A stretch of DNA of 64,000 nt, taken from positions 3,286,001 to 3,350,000 of the forward strand of contig NC_064654.1 of NCBI RefSeq assembly GCF_001723175.1. The letters run 5' to 3'. The notes below the pieces were generated by a model that worked only from the letters and a program-made list of their open reading frames with translations, did no database searches and was not told the origin of the DNA. The DNA is from Penicillium oxalicum (lineage: Eukaryota; Ascomycota; Eurotiomycetes; Eurotiales; Aspergillaceae). The position numbers were made by a program, and so were the translations under genes. Shown in pieces: positions 59,364 to 64,000 of this stretch; positions within the stretch are counted from its first letter, which is position 1, and each line of letters begins with the position of its first letter.

Positions 59364-60842
59364 CCACTAGGTAGGTGCACGGAGGCACGCCCATTGTCCT
59401 GTTCGACGAATGGAAGTTCTACGTAGCTGGTGGAAGGAAACAGGCAACTTCAGGTGGAAATACCTCATATATCCGAGGAGACCGGAAACCATGCACAACA
59501 CGCAGAATCATATCACAGCATCGGAAGGATGTCTCTACTTGAGTTTCGGTATTCAAATTCTCGGCCCTGGAGTCTCATGGTGGTTACATTTGATTGTTGA
59601 TCTGCATGGCTAGTCCAGGCTTGCACTCACCCGAATGGTCCAAGGCCAGTACAGTACATCTGGTGAAGTTGATTTGAGTATGTCGTACCTTGCCAAGACT
59701 CGCAGTCTCAGACCCATACCGCTCCGGAGGCCGAGTTCAAGATGTCATGAATAATCTGCATGATCGTGCACCCTCGCAACACCCACTGAAGTGACTGCCA
59801 CGCTCACAGACGACAAGGGCTACGCCTCCACGTGATCGCCCAAAGGGATGAGCCGGCTCTAGAATGAGGAGGCACCTCAGTCCACTGCAAAATACGGATT
59901 CCAGCAATCGAAACATGCGACACGAAGGGATCTGCTGACTAGAACTACACTGGTGATCAGAGCATTACTCGGAAAACCTTAAACCGTCACAATCAGACAT
60001 GGATGCCCCTCTCGTCTTTCATCCGTTTCAGCAACTGGATTGCATGAGTGACTTCTGCAAGGAAAGAGAGCCCGGTGTCAAAAAGGCGGCGGGTACAAAG
60101 ATATGGATGCAAGTGGATATGTGACAATCTACGGGTCCAGGACAATGTAGGCTGAGAAGGTCTTCGACTCGTGTACAAGATCCGAGGCATCGAGTACGAG
60201 AACGAGGCGGTATGAGTGACGACTTCAGCAACGAGAAATATGGGAGCACTTGTGCGCCATAGATCACGCGAAATAATCGAGTATTTGTCGTCAAACAGGA
60301 AGCAACATGAAGAAATTCCTCATGTGCAGTGCCTACACACATCTTGCACCCGAGACAGCTCAAGCGGGTAGAATGCATGCCCGTCTTTGCGTTTATCTCA
60401 TCGTATGCAGAGATGATGAAAGTGGCTGTCTCACTGCGACTCGCCCTCGCTCCTCGTTGATACCTTCCGGGGACAGGAAGTGCCGACGTCTTGTTCGTGC
60501 ACCAGTGGCGGTTCCCTTGTTACCCCTTGCATCGACACATCCCTCAGTGTCAGTCGCAGGAGAGGAATAAGCAAGCCAAGCATCAAAACATTCCTGCAGT
60601 GGGACCGGGTAACCAAGACAGCTCGATCTTTTCAACCATCATGGAAGTCTCGGTGCATTCCTCGGAAAGGGGTTTGTTGACAGTGAAACATTGTGCCCGC
60701 CTGCCTGTCTGCTGGTCCGTACCCATCCACAGCTCGAGGCATGGATACACTCAAACCTTTCTGTTTCCCTCCCGTGTCCACCGCCCCTTGAAAGCAGAAT
60801 GAGCGTGAATACGGAGAATGCATGGGGGTTGTGGCAAGGATT

Positions 60843-60849
60843 TATAAAG
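60843..60849 (+). promoter_or_regulatory. Possible TATA box
   Basis: TATAAAG about 220 nt upstream of the start codon of the secreted polyprotein gene. Position and context fit, but TATA-like sequences occur by chance. Confidence 0.35.
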
Positions 60850-61064
60850 ACAAGTTGGTTCCCCGAGCCCGCGGATGGGCCATGCTTTACTGTCTTTTTT
60901 GAATCCCATTCATTCTTTTAGTATTTTTGTTCCTACAGCCTTCATTTGGGTGTTCATTTCCCCTATACTCTATATCCTGTTTCCTCGCCGATCCTACCGG
61001 CGCTCACTATCTTTTATTACATCACGGGTCTTCATTGGAAGAGCGACCCTCTCAAACCATCACC

Positions 61065-62938
61065 ATGGTGAAGACTACGTACGCGCTCACGCTCTTTGCA
61101 GCCGTGAGTATTGCAGCCCCGCTGCAGCGCAACGCATTGGATATGGCTGCCACTCAGCCCATGCGTCGCGACGGGTCGGGAAATCTTCTCGGTGCCGGCT
61201 CCGGTGGAGCGATGAATGACTTGGTTGGTCAAGCTTATTCTCAACTGGAGAAACAAGCAACTGACAAGCTGGGAGAGAAGACTGCGCAACGCACCGAGGG
61301 GGCACAAGACGCAAGAAAACATAACGCAAACATTTTGGAGAACGTACCTATTGTTGGGTCTATGCTCGCTGGCTCGGTACGTCGAACTGATGCCGATGAT
61401 ACCGGAGACGGAGGGGGGGGGGGGAGTTGCGAAAAAGCTAACACGACATTCAAAATACAGAAGCGTAGCGCATCGGCCGATGAAATTGTCGTTCGATCAT
61501 TGACCAGTGAATTGAGCAATCTCCCTGTCTTGGGTGAACTGTTGAATGTATGTGAGAGGCTACGAAGCCATTCTCCTTCCACAAAATATGATAGATGAGA
61601 GTTCTTCCGTGCTGACGAGACAATCAACAGAAGAAGAAAGACAAGCAGAACACCAAAAAGCCTACTGGCGATGGAAGTTCGACGCCCGCTGTGTCTGCTC
61701 CGGAGCTGAAGAAGATGGGTCAAGAAGCTGGACAAGACGCGATGGAGAGCGAGGCCGAGATCTTTGGCCGTGATCTCAACAGCGACCTGACCAACAAGAT
61801 TAATTCACTACCCATCATTGGTGACATCATCGGGGTGAGTACAAATTTAGCAAGTCGCCCTCTGATCGCAGACAAATTGTATACTCATCATATCCTTCGC
61901 AGAACAAGAAGCAAAATGCTGCTGCTGCTGCCAAGCGAGACGGGAACTCCAAGAACAGTCAATATGATCCCGTGTACAACCTCGCCGAAGATATTACCAC
62001 CAAGATGGAGCCGACATACAACCTGGCAGACTCGGCATCTGCTGCGGCTAATGTGCGACGTGATCTGAACAGTGATCTCACCCAGAAGATCAACTCACTT
62101 CCCATCATCGGTGACCTTATTGGCGTGAGTCCCTTTTGTGTGTCGAGAGTCTCGCAGTCGAGACTTTTAAATGATAACTGACCCTCGTGTAGAACAAGAA
62201 GAAGGCTCCTGCTGGTCCAGTTTCTAAGCGTGGCGATGAAACCGCAACTAGCCAATACGACCCAGTTTACAACCTCGCCGAGGACGTTGTCCAGAAGACC
62301 GAGCCCACCTTCGACCTCGCCGATGCTGCCTCGGCCGCTGCAGGTGCCGTAAGTGCTTGACTATCCCCCCACCGTCACGCGTTGGCCTCGCTGGCAGTAA
62401 TCGTGACGATCCAGATATTGGTCAAGAACCCAGCTGACATTCATCGAACAGGTCCGCCGTGACTTCCTCGACCTCCTCAAGTCCCCCCAGGAACTCGCCA
62501 AGGAGAAGCAGCAAGCCGCGTCCAAGGCCAGTGCCAATGCCAAGTCTGGGACCCAACAAGACAAGACCCACGACGAGAAGAGTAAAGATGCCGCACAGGC
62601 CCCAGCCAAAGACGACAAGAAGGATTCTAAGAACCCGCTTCGTGAGCTGTTCAAGGAGAGCGGATTGGGCGCTTTGATGGGCAACTCCCAGCACGGCGTT
62701 GGCCTCTTCCCGGTGAGTTAAAAAAAGACTGAGATCCCTTGCACAGTCCCAATCTTTGTCCTGATGGAATTATCGAAGAGCTAACCCTTTTCTCGTCCTT
62801 TGTTAGATGACCGTTCGTCGCGATGCTCCCGTTGCACCCCGTGGCGATATCGAGGGTGCCACGCTGCCGGATGTTCTCCTCAACGGCGGCGTGCTGGGCA
62901 AAGTGACCAAGATGCTGGGTCCTGGTGGGCTTCAGTGA
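61065..62938 (+). CDS. Secreted, dibasic-punctuated repeat polyprotein (Kex2-processed precursor candidate)
   Basis: Seven exons: 61065-61376, 61461-61547, 61631-61834, 61903-62124, 62193-62348, 62452-62712, 62807-62938. All six introns are phase 0; 457 residues. Residues 1-18 are a signal peptide (MVKTTYALTLFAAVSIAA, cut near AAP). RR occurs in QPMRRDG. Exons 2-7 open with KRSAS, KKKDK, NKKQN, NKKKA, VRRDF and MTVRRD. Exons 1-4 close with VPIVGSMLAGS, LPVLGELLN, LPIIGDIIG and LPIIGDLIG. Exons 4 and 5 share KR-DG/GD, SQYDPVYNLAED, a second NLAD/DLAD copy and an Ala-rich spacer. DLNSDLTxKINSLPIIGD occurs twice. There are no cysteines. Known relatives in design are fungal Kex2-processed repeat proteins, such as Ustilago Rep1 and Candida Ece1. 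I do not recognise the family itself, and peptide function is unknown. Confidence 0.85.
61413..61424 (+). repeat. Poly-G run of 12 nt in intron 1
   Basis: Homopolymer inside intron 1 of the polyprotein gene; no coding effect. Confidence 0.85.
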
Positions 62939-63620
62939 AAATAGGCTTCGTGTTCTTGATAAATCAGGTGGTATTCTACACCACCGAGTAAGGGGGGAGT
63001 CGTTGGCCACGTTTGGTTCTTTTGGGGTCGGCGGACGGGACATCCTGACGTTACGATAGATGTCGAGTTTTATCGCCTCACTCTAGTGTGCTTACCTCTT
63101 TTCTCAATGCATGCCTTGACCAGGACTTTATTAATTTGCCACTTTTAAGGATCGTCTCCAACCACAGAACAAAAACTCAGTTCGTGAAAAGACAATTTCA
63201 TTAGCTTATTTTTGTACTTCAATCTTAGCGCTTCCGCACTGCGCACATGTCCGATCAAAATATACCGACGAACAGCGCAAGACGTAATAGAGACAAGCGA
63301 AGAGGAAACAATAGAAATCGGTCACGTTCAACGTCATTAGGTCGTAAAAGACGTGTCGACTGCCCCGAGTGGATCACAGAGATCATGGAGGCAGCGAGGG
63401 TATCGAATCGTAAAATGGACATGGCACAATAAAAGTCATGACACCATCTGGAAGGAAAGCATGGCATTTTGTCGCCAAAGCGCCAAAAACCATCAGGTCC
63501 AGAAAAATGGACCATCGAAGAGAGAAAAAGAAAAGAACAAGAGAAGAAGACAAAAAAACGGGAGAAGCAAGAGGAAGGAGATGGGAAAGGTGCCGTAGAA
63601 AGATGGATTGAACAGACCGA
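62939..63620. other. 3' intergenic region with a short Arg-rich frame
   Basis: 3' sequence of the polyprotein gene and of the minus-strand gene at the window end. An ATG-started 61-codon frame at 63247-63432 is rich in Arg, Asn and Ser and could be a small gene or an exon. Confidence 0.45.
63247..63432 (+). CDS. Possible small Arg-rich protein
   Basis: 61 residues, MSDQNIPTNSARRNRDKRRG..., then CPEWITEIMEAARVSNRKM. The start is a normal ATG and composition is not simple repeat. No family recognised and no splice continuation could be built, although Lys/Arg-rich frames continue downstream to about 63600. Could be chance. Confidence 0.25.
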   Translation: MSDQNIPTNSARRNRDKRRGNNRNRSRSTSLGRKRRVDCPEWITEIMEAARVSNRKMDMAQ

Positions 63621-64000
63621 TCAGTCAAAGTCCATGTCCAAGTCCTCCACTTCAACGGTCGACCCCAAGGCCTCTTTCCCCTCTCTGATCATTGCTTGGA
63701 GCTGACGATTCAGCCTTTTGATGCTGGCATCTTCCTCCCGCTCCCGTCGACGGATCTGCGCCGCCACGCGTTTCATCTCCGCCGAGTCCGGTCCTTCGCG
63801 TAATCGTGGCGAGGGCAGACTAGGATTTTTGGTCGGGGTGGCAGGACCCCTGGATATGGAGGATCGCTTCTGTAACTTGGGCATGACCGCCGGTCGACGT
63901 CGAGGGCTTGAGGCTTGATGCACACGACGAGCCCTGATAGAGGGACTAGGGGCCAAGTCGTTGACGCAGGAGTCGGCCGTTGCTGCAGGGATCACCACCC
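63621..64000 (-). CDS. C-terminal part of an unknown coiled-coil protein (5' end outside window)
   Basis: The frame is open to the window edge and ends at 63621. Visible are a basic, Ser/Pro-rich segment (SSPRRRPAVMPKLQKRSS, SRGPATPTKNPSLPSP) and then a charged helix likely to form a coiled coil, AEMKRVAAQIRRREREEDAS, IKRLNRQLQAMIREGKEALG, followed by the acidic end VEVEDLDMDFD. The design suggests a nuclear or cytoskeletal adaptor, but no family was recognised. Confidence 0.55.
   Translation of the reverse strand, partial: VVIPAATADSCVNDLAPSPSIRARRVHQASSPRRRPAVMPKLQKRSSISRGPATPTKNPSLPSPRLREGPDSAEMKRVAAQIRRREREEDASIKRLNRQLQAMIREGKEALGSTVEVEDLDMDFD

Larger units (their letters stand above)
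58780..61064. other. Intergenic region before the polyprotein gene
   Basis: About 2.3 kb. A (CCTA)n tract lies at 59341-59363, followed by CTAGGTAGGTG. Open frames are short and without motifs. A TATAAAG at 60843-60849, about 220 nt before the start codon, is a plausible TATA box, and the last 150 nt are C/T-rich leader. Confidence 0.5.

Overview
The window looks like nuclear DNA of a filamentous ascomycete, most likely an Aspergillus- or Penicillium-like member of the Eurotiales. The evidence is many short (about 50-90 nt) GT-AG introns with CTRAC-type branch points, 5'-leaders rich in C and T, and gene families typical of that order (Zn2Cys6 regulators, Erg28, Gvp36-like BAR protein, NOG1, kappa-class GST, hexose transporter, rhodopsin-domain membrane protein). 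Nothing bacterial or viral was recognised.

Layout. 0-1 kb: 3' end of a fungal-specific regulator. 1.3-2.8 kb (-): RRP8 rRNA methyltransferase. 4.0-7.4 kb (+): complete Zn2Cys6 regulator. 8.1-9.6 kb (+): Arg-rich DUF8035-like protein behind a run of 42 C. 10.0-11.4 kb (+): Gvp36-type BAR protein. 12.1-12.7 kb (+): tiny four-exon V-ATPase subunit e. 13.4-14.8 kb (-): ARV1 sterol-homeostasis protein with an unresolved frame change. 15.4-17.7 kb (-): mitochondrial N-acetylglutamate synthase. 20.8-21.8 kb (+): GNAT acetyltransferase. 22.5-24.9 kb (+): NOG1 GTPase. 25.8-28.7 kb: a small unknown protein and a membrane protein. 28.7-35.1 kb: gene-poor. 35.1-36.9 kb (+): hexose transporter. 37.5-43.2 kb (-): 3-hydroxyisobutyrate-dehydrogenase-like enzyme, a kappa-class GST broken by a 2-nt insertion, and a DHA1 drug-efflux transporter. 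43.2-48.1 kb: accessory stretch with a five-copy diverged repeat, hexanucleotide tracts, a 20-bp minisatellite and a probably decayed gene. 49.1-55.1 kb: galactose-1-phosphate uridylyltransferase, peroxisomal D-amino-acid oxidase, and a divergent pair of ER lipid genes (ERG28 and 3-ketoacyl-CoA reductase). 56.7-58.0 kb: rhodopsin-domain membrane protein. 58.4-58.8 kb: two identical tRNA-Arg(CCG) genes facing each other. 61.1-62.9 kb: a secreted, dibasic-punctuated polyprotein. 63.6-64.0 kb (-): end of an unknown coiled-coil protein.

Most genes are independent housekeeping genes and not a cluster. The exception, and the best candidate for something undescribed, is the 61.1-62.9 kb gene. It encodes a secretory precursor in seven exons, all separated by phase-0 introns. 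Nearly every exon opens with a basic or dibasic motif, and four close with a hydrophobic LPIIGDIIG-like segment. This looks like a Kex2-processed repeat precursor that releases several short peptides. All gene models were built by hand from splice signals and reading phase, without any database search.
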